Below are positions 1 through 6,409 of a stretch of DNA of 12,124 nucleotides, in pieces. Every line of letters starts with the position of its first letter. Within the stretch, counting starts at the first letter, position 1. Source of the DNA: an uncultured Prevotella sp. (GTDB taxonomy: Bacteria > Bacteroidota > Bacteroidia > Bacteroidales > Bacteroidaceae); contig UQWP01000084.1 of NCBI GenBank assembly GCA_900544825.1, positions 1-12,124 of the forward strand. Direction: 5' to 3'. Position numbers and translations under genes: made by a program. The notes under the pieces are model-generated. The model was not told the origin of the DNA. It saw only the letters and a program-made list of their open reading frames with translations, and searched no databases.

Positions 1-9
1 ACATGAAAA

Positions 10-46
10 TAGGAGATAAACACCTATGATTAGTGTTTACCTCCTA
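10..46. terminator. Hairpin at left edge, possible bidirectional terminator
   Basis: TAGGAG-A-TAAACAC (10-23) pairs with GTGTTTA-C-CTCCTA (33-46): 13 pairs with one interior mismatch and a 9-nt loop. The mismatch is A-C on the plus strand but a G-U wobble on the minus strand, where the stem is followed by ATTTTC. It may terminate a gene to the left of the window. Alternatively it could lie in the leader of a minus-strand gene starting at an ATG at 4-2, but too little sequence is present to decide. Confidence 0.4.
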
Positions 47-158
47 CTCGATTCTATATACCTACTTCTCTTTTCTATCTATAAACTTCCCTTTTTGTTC
101 AAAAACTCACAAATGATTGCTCAGATTGTCTTGATGTGAGAATTTCTTTTCGTTTTAT

Positions 159-189
159 TTTGTATTATCAATTATTTCCTTTATCTTTG
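159..189 (+). promoter_or_regulatory. Bacteroidota-type promoter for miaA
   Basis: TTTG at 159-162 and TATCTTTG at 182-189 match the -33 (TTTG) and -7 (TAnnTTTG) elements of the Bacteroidota primary sigma factor, with a 19-nt spacer. The -7 element ends 4 nt before the miaA ATG, so the transcript would start at or within a few bases of the start codon. The match is seen directly; the transcription start is inferred. Confidence 0.6.
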
Positions 190-193
190 CGGC

Positions 194-1168
194 ATGAAAC
201 AGACGATGATTACCATATTAGGTCCTACTGCGAGCGGAAAGACGAGTCTTGCCGCAGCGCTTGCTTCCAAGATCAACAGCTTGGATGCGGCGGCGTGGGG
301 TGGAACTACCCAGGGGGCGGAGATTATCAGCGCCGATAGTCGCCAGGTGTATCGTGGCATGGATATCGGTACGGGAAAAGACCTGGAAGATTATACCGTG
401 GACGGTAAGCTGATACCTTATCACTTGATAGATATCTGTGAACCGGGAACCAAGTATAACCTATTCGAATATCAGCAAGACTTCTATGATGCCTATCTTG
501 ATATCCAGAAGCGGGGCGTGCTGCCTATCCTGTGCGGCGGAACAGGACTGTATATCGAGTCTGTGCTCAAGGGATATCATCTTTCGCCTGTGCCGCAGAA
601 TCAGGAGTTGAGAGACCGGCTGGCTGATAAGAGCCTGGATGAGCTTACGGTGATGCTGAAAGAGTTGAAGATCAAGACGGGTTCCAATATGCACAATCGC
701 ACAGACGTGGATACTGCACAGAGAGCCATCCGAGCTATCGAAATAGAAACCTATAATCTGGAGCATCCTATGCCGGAACGGGAATTGCCTGCGGTAGATT
801 CACTCATCATAGGTGTCAGTATCGATCGTGATGCCCGTAGAGAGAAGATTACCCGAAGGCTGAATCAGAGACTCCAGGAAGGAATGGTGGATGAAATCAA
901 AGGTTTGCTTGACAGGGGTATTCCTGCAGAAAACCTCATCTATTATGGTCTGGAATATAAGTTTATCACCGAATATGTGATTGGCAAAACCACCTATGAC
1001 GAAATGTTCAGAGGTCTGGAGATAGCCATCCATCAGTTTGCCAAGCGCCAGATGACCTGGTTCCGCGGTATGGAGCGTAGAGGGTTTACCATTCATTGGA
1101 TAGATGCCCTGCAGCCGATGGAGCAGAAAGTGGAGCAGGTGCTGGAGATAGTTAAAAGTTCAAAGTAA
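194..1168 (+). CDS. miaA: tRNA dimethylallyltransferase (MiaA)
   Basis: Transfers a dimethylallyl group from DMAPP to N6 of A37 in tRNAs that read U-starting codons, giving i6A. The P-loop GPTASGKT is at residues 10-17, followed by IISADSRQVYRGMDIGTGK (44-62) with the catalytic-base Asp expected at D48, then ILCGGTGLYIESVLKGY and the C-terminal AKRQMTWFR. At 324 aa it is slightly longer than the usual 300-316, partly because of an extra segment of about 14 residues (29-42) between the P-loop helix and IISADS. Bacteroidota often carry two MiaA paralogues; this looks like the one with the GTGKDLEDY and HQFAKRQ variants. Only Met1 or Met5 leave the P-loop intact, and the promoter almost touches Met1. 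The last codons and stop lie in a dispersed AAAGTTCAAAGTA repeat. It is followed after 5 nt by the lipid-kinase-like gene, so the two are probably cotranscribed. Confidence 0.95.
   Translation: MKQTMITILGPTASGKTSLAAALASKINSLDAAAWGGTTQGAEIISADSRQVYRGMDIGTGKDLEDYTVDGKLIPYHLIDICEPGTKYNLFEYQQDFYDAYLDIQKRGVLPILCGGTGLYIESVLKGYHLSPVPQNQELRDRLADKSLDELTVMLKELKIKTGSNMHNRTDVDTAQRAIRAIEIETYNLEHPMPERELPAVDSLIIGVSIDRDARREKITRRLNQRLQEGMVDEIKGLLDRGIPAENLIYYGLEYKFITEYVIGKTTYDEMFRGLEIAIHQFAKRQMTWFRGMERRGFTIHWIDALQPMEQKVEQVLEIVKSSK
1155..1167 (+). repeat. AAAGTTCAAAGTA dispersed repeat copy
   Basis: The 13-mer AAAGTTCAAAGTA covers the last codons and stop of miaA. The identical 13-mer recurs at 6398-6410, over the start codon of the GH57 gene. 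Both lie exactly at junctions between cotranscribed genes. Confidence 0.6.
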
Positions 1169-1173
1169 GAATC

Positions 1174-2106
1174 ATGGCAGTGAATGAAAATAAGTGGGGA
1201 CTCCTGTATTGTCCCCGTGGCGGTTGGCGCGGTGCCAAGCGCTGGGAAAAGATAGAAAAGGTGCTCAAGCAGCAGGGCGTGGATTACGACTTCGTGCAGA
1301 GCGAAAACCAGAAGAGCGTTGAGCGACTGGTGAAGATGTTTGTCAACAATGGCTATAAGACGATAGTGATTGTTGGCGGAGATTCTGCGCTCAATGATGC
1401 CGTCAATTGTCTGATGCAGATGGATGCTTCAGAGCGTAATGAAGTGGCTTTGGGAGTGATTCCTAACGGATTGATGAATGATTTTGCCCGTTTCTGGGGA
1501 TTCGATGACAGTAATGTGGAGCAGACGGTGGCTTGGCTCAAGAAACGTAGGGTGAGGAAGATAGACCTGGGATGCATCCGATACACCAACAAGAAGGGAG
1601 AAAAGTGTATGCGCTATTTCCTCAACTGTGTGAACATCGGACTTATTGCTGCGATCATGAATCTGCGTCGCCAGACCCGTCATGTTTTCGGTTCCCGTAC
1701 GCTGTCGTTCATCTTCTCGTTCATTCTGATGATTTTCCAGCGTCTCGACTACAAAATGCATATCAAAATCAATTCTGATGTCATCAAGCGCAGAGTGATG
1801 ACGATGTGTGTAGGCAATGCGGCTGGTTATGGTCAGACGCCAAATGCCGTCCCGTATAATGGCCTGCTGGATGTCTCTGTGGTTTATCATCCGCAGATGA
1901 CCCAACTTTTCGAGGGTATTTATCTCTTTGTAAAGGGAAAGTTCCTGAATCATAAGAGTGTGTATCCTTACCGTACCCGCGAGGTGGAGGTAGAGGAGGC
2001 TTCCCATGCCTTGATAGGTATCGATGGCAGGTTGATGAATACGCCGGTAGGGCCTTATAGGATTACTGTTATCCAGGAAGTCATCAATTTCCTGATTCCT
2101 GCATAA
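1174..2106 (+). CDS. Diacylglycerol-kinase-fold lipid kinase-like protein with eroded motifs
   Basis: A 310-aa cytosolic protein of the DAGK/sphingosine-kinase/YegS fold, normally an ATP-dependent kinase of diacylglycerol or related lipids. The N-terminal nucleotide domain has IVGGDSALNDAVNCL (66-80) where the family has GGDGTLNEVxNGL. GVIPNGLMNDFARFWG (94-109) stands where GIIPxGTGNDFAR is usual. The C-terminal beta-sandwich includes VGNAAGYGQTPNAVPYNGLLDVSVV, with the Mg-coordinating-type Asp at D233. The family's final DGE motif, whose Glu is considered the catalytic base in DgkB-type enzymes, reads DGR here (284-286). Membership is clear; activity is doubtful because three signatures are altered. 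The start is 5 nt after miaA with no evident Shine-Dalgarno. A lipid-binding or regulatory role is possible. Confidence 0.8.
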   Translation: MAVNENKWGLLYCPRGGWRGAKRWEKIEKVLKQQGVDYDFVQSENQKSVERLVKMFVNNGYKTIVIVGGDSALNDAVNCLMQMDASERNEVALGVIPNGLMNDFARFWGFDDSNVEQTVAWLKKRRVRKIDLGCIRYTNKKGEKCMRYFLNCVNIGLIAAIMNLRRQTRHVFGSRTLSFIFSFILMIFQRLDYKMHIKINSDVIKRRVMTMCVGNAAGYGQTPNAVPYNGLLDVSVVYHPQMTQLFEGIYLFVKGKFLNHKSVYPYRTREVEVEEASHALIGIDGRLMNTPVGPYRITVIQEVINFLIPA

Positions 2107-2124
2107 AAGCTACTGGCTCCTGCT

Positions 2125-2180
2125 ATAAACGCCAATGAGGGTGAGTTCTACGATTAGAACTCACCCTCATTGGCGTTTAT
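2125..2180. terminator. Perfect 26-bp hairpin between convergent genes
   Basis: The arms 2125-2150 and 2155-2180 are exact reverse complements around a CGAT loop. The hairpin starts 18 nt after the stop of the lipid-kinase-like gene and ends 9 nt from the stop of the convergent regulator gene, so it can serve both as a transcription stop. There is no flanking T tract beyond GTTTAT, the end of the stem itself, so it may act as an RNA 3'-end stabiliser or pause site as much as a classical intrinsic terminator. Confidence 0.75.
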
Positions 2181-2189
2181 GATGATAGA

Positions 2190-2894
2190 TTATCCTTCTG
2201 CAATCTTCTTGATTTCCTCTTCATTGAGAATCTTGATTTTTCTGACATTTGTTTCGATGAGTCCTTCTGAAACAAAGGCAGAGAGGGTGCGGATGCAATT
2301 GCTCGTTGTCATATTGGATATGTTGGCGAGATCTTCGCGGCTCAAGCTGCAGTCCAGTGTGACTCCGTCTTTAGCCAGTCCGTAAGAATCGTGCAGGAAG
2401 ATGAGTGCTTCTGCGAGGCGGGCACGGATGTGCTTCTGTGTGAGATTGACCGTGCGGTCATCCGATTTTCCAATCTCCACGCTCAGGTACTTGATGAAGT
2501 AGTGTCCGATCTTGTAGCTTTTCTGCAGCAGCTTCATCAGTACGGGAAGTGGGAAATGTGCCACGGTACAAGTGTCTAAAGCCTGGGCTGCCGTTTTGTA
2601 GATTTCGTTAGCAAAATAAGCACGGAATCCGAAGAATTCGTTCGGCTTGATGACGCGGATAATCTGGCTCTTTCCGTTGATGCCATCTTTGAATATCTTC
2701 ACTTTGCCAGTGAGAAGACACATCGCATCTGTGGGAGTTTCATCGCACTGATAAATCATTTCTCCTTTCTTGTATTTGGTGATTTCAACATGTTCTTTCA
2801 ATGTTGCAATCTGGTCGCTGTCGAGTCCGCCCCATATTTTCGAAATCTCTCGAGCTACCTTAGCTTTATTCGCATCTTTCTTCTTTTCAACCAT
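2190..2894 (-). CDS. Crp/Fnr-family transcriptional regulator
   Basis: A 234-aa protein with an N-terminal cyclic-nucleotide-binding-type beta-roll (about residues 25-140), a dimerisation helix (about 130-165) and a C-terminal winged helix-turn-helix (about 183-212, LSREDLANISNMTTSNCIRTL). The phosphate-binding-cassette region reads FFGFRAYFANEIYKTAAQAL, without the Glu and Arg that bind cAMP in Crp, so cAMP is probably not the ligand. There is no N-terminal Cys cluster for an FNR-type iron-sulfur centre. The ligand is unknown. It is transcribed divergently from the glycogen operon across a 220-bp region holding a 16-bp palindrome, which suggests autoregulation and control of that operon; this is inference from context. 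Confidence 0.9.
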   Translation of the reverse strand: MVEKKKDANKAKVAREISKIWGGLDSDQIATLKEHVEITKYKKGEMIYQCDETPTDAMCLLTGKVKIFKDGINGKSQIIRVIKPNEFFGFRAYFANEIYKTAAQALDTCTVAHFPLPVLMKLLQKSYKIGHYFIKYLSVEIGKSDDRTVNLTQKHIRARLAEALIFLHDSYGLAKDGVTLDCSLSREDLANISNMTTSNCIRTLSAFVSEGLIETNVRKIKILNEEEIKKIAEG

Positions 2895-2935
2895 TATCGT
2901 TCTTCTATTTATGCACTAGTTCTTTAAATCGGGTG

Positions 2936-2968
2936 CAAAATTACACATTTTTTTTGATATAACTCAAC
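2936..2968 (-). promoter_or_regulatory. Candidate promoter of the Crp/Fnr gene
   Basis: On the minus strand, TAATTTTG (2943-2936) matches the -7 element TAnnTTTG exactly. GTTG (2968-2965) is a 3-of-4 match to TTTG with a 21-nt spacer. The implied leader is about 35-40 nt. Confidence 0.45.
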
Positions 2969-2983
2969 AAAAAACGCTAAAAA

Positions 2984-2999
2984 TATGTTTTATAACATA
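2984..2999. promoter_or_regulatory. 16-bp palindrome, candidate Crp/Fnr operator
   Basis: TATGTT-N4-AACATA is a perfect dyad with the half-site/4-bp spacer geometry of the Crp/Fnr family (compare TTGAT-N4-ATCAA). It lies between the two divergent promoters, with its centre about 81 bp upstream of the predicted start of the glycogen operon and upstream of the regulator's own promoter. The dyad is seen; binding is inferred. Confidence 0.5.
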
Positions 3000-3036
3000 C
3001 AAAAGTAAGATTTTCTAAAAATGTGTCACTTTTTCC

Positions 3037-3067
3037 TTTGTCTTCCCGCAAAAAAGCCGTACCTTTG
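3037..3067 (+). promoter_or_regulatory. Promoter of the glycogen operon
   Basis: TTTG (3037-3040) and TACCTTTG (3060-3067) match the Bacteroidota -33/-7 consensus with a 19-nt spacer. The predicted start near 3073 gives a leader of about 40 nt before the debranching-enzyme ATG. Confidence 0.65.
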
Positions 3068-3114
3068 AATGCAATAAATATAGTCAACAAATATTAAAAC
3101 CTTAATATAGATCT

Positions 3115-5058
3115 ATGAGTTATCTAAAATTCGAAAAGGCCCTGATGACCAACTTACAAGAGTCATTGCCGAAAGAGTTGTTAAGGACTAATCGTTCGGG
3201 TGCATATTCGTGTTCAACGATAGTAGACTGTAATATCCGTAAGTATCACGGACTTCTGGTTGTACCGGTTCCTGAACTGGACGACGACAACCATGTTCTC
3301 CTGAGTTCTCTGGATGTTACGGTGATTCAGCATGGTGCTGAATTCAATCTTGGTCTGCATAAGTACCAGGGCAACAACTTCAGTCCGTTGGGCCATAAGT
3401 ACATTCGTGAGTTTGATTGCGATAAGGTGCCTACTACACTTTACCGCGTGGGTGGTGTGATCCTCAAGAAAGAGGTCGTTTTCCAGCATTATGAAGATCG
3501 AATCCTGATTCGCTATACACTGGTTGACGGTCATTCTGCCACTACACTTCGTTTCCGTCCTTTCTTGGCGTTCCGCAGCGTGCGTCAGTTTACCCATGAG
3601 AATGCAACCGCATCTCGTGACTACTCTGGTGTTGACAACGGAATTAAGACATGTATGTATGCTGGTTATCCAGACCTCTACATGCAGTTCTCAAAGAAGA
3701 ACGAGTTTAAATTCTGCCCAGACTGGTATCGTGGTGTGGAATATCCTAAGGAGCAGGAGAGAGGTTATGCTTCTAATGAAGACCTCTATGTGCCAGGATA
3801 TTTTGAGATGGATATCAAGAAAGGAGAGTCTATCGTCTTTGCTGCAGCTACATCTGAAATCAAGACTACAGGCTTGAAGAAACTCTTTGATAAAGAGGTG
3901 GATGAACGTGCACCTCGCGATAATTTCTTCCATTGCCTGGTGAATGCTGCACATCAGTTCCATCGCCGTGAAAAGAACGACGACCGCTACATTCAGGCTG
4001 GTTATCCATGGTTCAAGTGCCGTGCCCGTGATACATTCATTTCGCTCCCAGGTCTTACTCTCTCTATCGAGGAGAGTTATTACTTCGAGCTGGTGATGCA
4101 GACTGCCATGCGCGGATACTATGAGTTCATGGAGGGAAAGCCTCTTACCACTCATATTACTGAAATCGAGATGCCTGACGTTCCTCTTTGGGCTGTCTGG
4201 GCTCTTCAGCAGTATGCCAAGGAGACCTCTAAGGAGGAGTGCTACAAGAAGTATGGCCAGTTTATCAAGGATGTCATCAAGTTCATCAGAGATAACAAGC
4301 ATCCTAACCTGGAGTTGATGGAGAACGGCTTGCTCTATACCAATGGTAAGGACAAGGCTGTTACCTGGATGAACTCTACGGCTAATGGGCGCCCTGTAGT
4401 TCCTCGTACCGGATATATCGTAGAGTTCAATGCCCTGTGGTATAACGCTCTGTGCTTCTGTGCCGCTTTGGCAGCAACAGCAGGCGAAGAGGATGCACAG
4501 CAGGAATTGCTGGCTCAGGCTGAGGTTACCAAGAAGTCGTTCGTTGATACATTCCTCAATGAGTATGGCTATCTCTACGACTATGTAGATGGTAACATGA
4601 TGGATTGGAGCGTTCGACCAAATATGATCTTCCCAGTGGCATTCGATTATTCTCCATTGTCACAAGACCAGAAAAAGAAGGTACTCGATATCTGTACCCG
4701 CGAACTCCTTACACCTAAGGGATTGCGCTCACTCTCACCTAAGAGTGGCGGTTACAACCCTATCTATGTAGGTCCTCAGACACAGCGCGACTATGCTTAC
4801 CATCAGGGAACAGCATGGCCATGGCTGGGTGGTTTCTATATGGAGGCAAGCTTGAAGCTCTACAAGCGTACCCGCTTGAGCTTCGTTGAGCGCCAGATGG
4901 TAGGTTACGACGATGAAATGTCTTATCACTGCCTTGGTACTATCAGTGAGCTCTTCGATGGCAACCCACCATTCTCAGGTCGCGGCGCCATATCTTTCGC
5001 CATGAACGTGGCTGAGATTCTCCGTGCGCTCGAATTACTAGAAAAGTATCAATATTAA
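3115..5058 (+). CDS. Glycogen debranching enzyme, GH133-type amylo-alpha-1,6-glucosidase
   Basis: A 647-aa cytosolic protein related to the archaeal/bacterial glycogen debranching enzyme, which hydrolyses alpha-1,6 branch points. The N-terminal GDE domain spans about residues 15-260 (NRSGAYSCSTI, KYHGLLVVP). The C-terminal (alpha/alpha)6 barrel spans about 270-640. Barrel motifs are GYPWFKCRARDTFISLPGL (296-314), VTWMNSTANGRPVVPRTG (416-433), EFNALWYNAL (437-446), RPNMIFPVA, YHQGTAWPW, and ISELFDGNPP with the candidate base E612. Two positions differ from the pattern I remember for the family: WGRD is RARD, and TWMD is TWMN (N420). Transcribed first in the operon; the GT4 gene follows after 17 nt. 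There is no signal peptide, consistent with intracellular glycogen. Confidence 0.9.
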   Translation: MSYLKFEKALMTNLQESLPKELLRTNRSGAYSCSTIVDCNIRKYHGLLVVPVPELDDDNHVLLSSLDVTVIQHGAEFNLGLHKYQGNNFSPLGHKYIREFDCDKVPTTLYRVGGVILKKEVVFQHYEDRILIRYTLVDGHSATTLRFRPFLAFRSVRQFTHENATASRDYSGVDNGIKTCMYAGYPDLYMQFSKKNEFKFCPDWYRGVEYPKEQERGYASNEDLYVPGYFEMDIKKGESIVFAAATSEIKTTGLKKLFDKEVDERAPRDNFFHCLVNAAHQFHRREKNDDRYIQAGYPWFKCRARDTFISLPGLTLSIEESYYFELVMQTAMRGYYEFMEGKPLTTHITEIEMPDVPLWAVWALQQYAKETSKEECYKKYGQFIKDVIKFIRDNKHPNLELMENGLLYTNGKDKAVTWMNSTANGRPVVPRTGYIVEFNALWYNALCFCAALAATAGEEDAQQELLAQAEVTKKSFVDTFLNEYGYLYDYVDGNMMDWSVRPNMIFPVAFDYSPLSQDQKKKVLDICTRELLTPKGLRSLSPKSGGYNPIYVGPQTQRDYAYHQGTAWPWLGGFYMEASLKLYKRTRLSFVERQMVGYDDEMSYHCLGTISELFDGNPPFSGRGAISFAMNVAEILRALELLEKYQY

Positions 5059-5061
5059 TAT

Positions 5062-5068
5062 AAGGAGG
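5062..5068 (+). promoter_or_regulatory. Strong Shine-Dalgarno before the GT4 gene
   Basis: AAGGAGG sits 7 nt before the ATG at 5076. It is a near-perfect anti-16S match and stands out because the other starts in this window have none and Bacteroidota seldom use them. It fixes the start of the glycosyltransferase. Confidence 0.65.
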
Positions 5069-5075
5069 ACGCTAT

Positions 5076-6344
5076 ATGAAAGTATTAATGTTTGGATGGG
5101 AGTATCCTCCTCACGTATTTGGTGGCTTGGCTACTGCCAACTTTGGTATCACCCAGGGCTTGCACGCCCAGGGAGATGTCGATATTACATTGTGTCTGCC
5201 TCATCCTTTCGGTGATGAGGACCGCAGTGCATGTAAATTTGTGGCTATGAACAGTGTGCCTATCGCCTGGCGCGACGTCAATCATGACTATGTGCAGCAG
5301 CGTGTGGGCAACATCATGAATCCTGATGACTATTTCCGCTACCGTGACCACATCTATGCCGACTTTAATTATATGAACGTGAATGACCTCGGCTGTATGG
5401 ACTTTGCCGGCGGTTATCCATCTAATCTCCACGACGAGATCAACAACTACAGCATCATCGCTGGCGTTGTAGCCCGTAGCGAAGAATTTGATATTATCCA
5501 CGCCCATGACTGGTTGACATTCCCTGCTGGTATCCATGCCAAGCGAGTGAGTGGCAAGCCATTGTGCATCCATGTACATGCTACCGACTTCGACCGTAGC
5601 CGTGGTAAGGTGAACCCTACCGTATATTCTATTGAAAAGGACGGTATGGACAATGCCGACTGCATCATGTGTGTATCTGAGTTGACCCGTCAGACCGTGA
5701 TCAACCAGTATCACCAGGATCCACGCAAGTGTTTTGCCATGCACAATGCGGTGTATCCACTGAAGCAGGAGTGGCAGGACATCCCACGCCCAGACCATAA
5801 GGGTAAGGAGAAGGTGGTAACCTTCCTGGGTCGTCTTACCATGCAGAAGGGTCCTGAGTATTTCGTAGAGGCAGCCAACATGGTATTGCATCGTACCCGC
5901 AACGTGCGTTTCTGTATGGCAGGTTCGGGCGATATGATGGATCAGATGATTTATTTGGCAGCCGAAAGAGGTATTGCCGACCGTTTCCACTTCCCTGGCT
6001 TCATGCGAGGCAAGCAGGTATATGAGTGTCTGAAGGACAGTGATGTATATGTAATGCCATCCGTGAGTGAGCCATTCGGTATCTCTCCTCTGGAGGCTAT
6101 GCAGTGTGGTACACCTACTATCATCTCCAAGCAGAGTGGTTGCGGTGAAATCCTCACCAACTGTATCAAGGTAGATTACTGGGATATCCATGCCCTTGCC
6201 GATGCAATCTACAGCATCTGCCACAACGAGAGTCTCTTCGATTATCTCTCAGAGGAAGGTAGAAAGGAAGTAGATCAGATTACCTGGGAGAAAGTGGGAG
6301 CCCGCATCAAGGACCTCTATCTCAAGACTCTAGGATGGAAGTAA
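5076..6344 (+). CDS. GT4-family glycosyltransferase, glycogen-synthase-like
   Basis: A 422-aa GT-B-fold transferase likely to elongate alpha-1,4-glucan from a nucleotide-glucose donor in the cytoplasm. The N-terminal MKVLMFGWEYPPHVFGGLA has the Gly-rich acceptor/donor loop (G16-G17) typical of glycogen and starch synthases and their GT4 relatives. DIIHAHDWLTFPAG (139-152) is the glycogen-synthase-type HAHDW block. The donor-binding half has FLGRLTMQKGPEYF (R253, K258), AGSGD and the EX7E retaining-GT motif SEPFGISPLE (E332, E340). The start is fixed by a strong Shine-Dalgarno. Context between a debranching enzyme and a GH57 protein supports glycogen as the product. The family also holds sucrose synthases and cell-surface transferases, so donor and acceptor are not proven by sequence. 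Confidence 0.88.
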   Translation: MKVLMFGWEYPPHVFGGLATANFGITQGLHAQGDVDITLCLPHPFGDEDRSACKFVAMNSVPIAWRDVNHDYVQQRVGNIMNPDDYFRYRDHIYADFNYMNVNDLGCMDFAGGYPSNLHDEINNYSIIAGVVARSEEFDIIHAHDWLTFPAGIHAKRVSGKPLCIHVHATDFDRSRGKVNPTVYSIEKDGMDNADCIMCVSELTRQTVINQYHQDPRKCFAMHNAVYPLKQEWQDIPRPDHKGKEKVVTFLGRLTMQKGPEYFVEAANMVLHRTRNVRFCMAGSGDMMDQMIYLAAERGIADRFHFPGFMRGKQVYECLKDSDVYVMPSVSEPFGISPLEAMQCGTPTIISKQSGCGEILTNCIKVDYWDIHALADAIYSICHNESLFDYLSEEGRKEVDQITWEKVGARIKDLYLKTLGWK

Positions 6345-6409
6345 TGTTTAATATTTAATGTTAAATGGCTAATCATAAAGTTCAAAGTTCAAAATTTAAA
6401 GTTCAAAGT
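6344..6409 (+). repeat. Two adjacent heptamer tandem arrays at the GT4/GH57 junction
   Basis: The first array (6344-6364) is three 7-mers: ATGTTTA, then ATATTTA, then ATGTTAA. After a 12-nt spacer (6365-6376), the second array (6377-6409) reads AAAGTTC, AAAGTTC, AAAATTT, AAAGTTC, AAAGT. It runs directly into the GH57 start codon at 6410. An upstream in-frame ATG at 6365 lies between the arrays, so reading through the second array would add 15 residues, currently in frame. Confidence 0.75.

Noticed and set aside
1429..2007. A 192-codon open frame antisense to the lipid-kinase-like gene
   Set aside because: Fully overlapped by a gene with recognisable motifs; no promoter, no recognisable domain.
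5085..6224. A 379-codon open frame antisense to the GT4 gene
   Set aside because: It lies wholly inside the GT4 gene, whose protein has clear family motifs. The antisense translation is rich in His, Val and Ile with no domain, as expected from codon bias.
6365..6409. Upstream ATG giving GH57 a 15-residue N-terminal extension
   Set aside because: The extension is translated heptamer repeat, and the family begins at MKTICLYFEIHQ, so the ATG at 6410 is preferred. The alternative is kept only as a hypothesis about repeat slippage.
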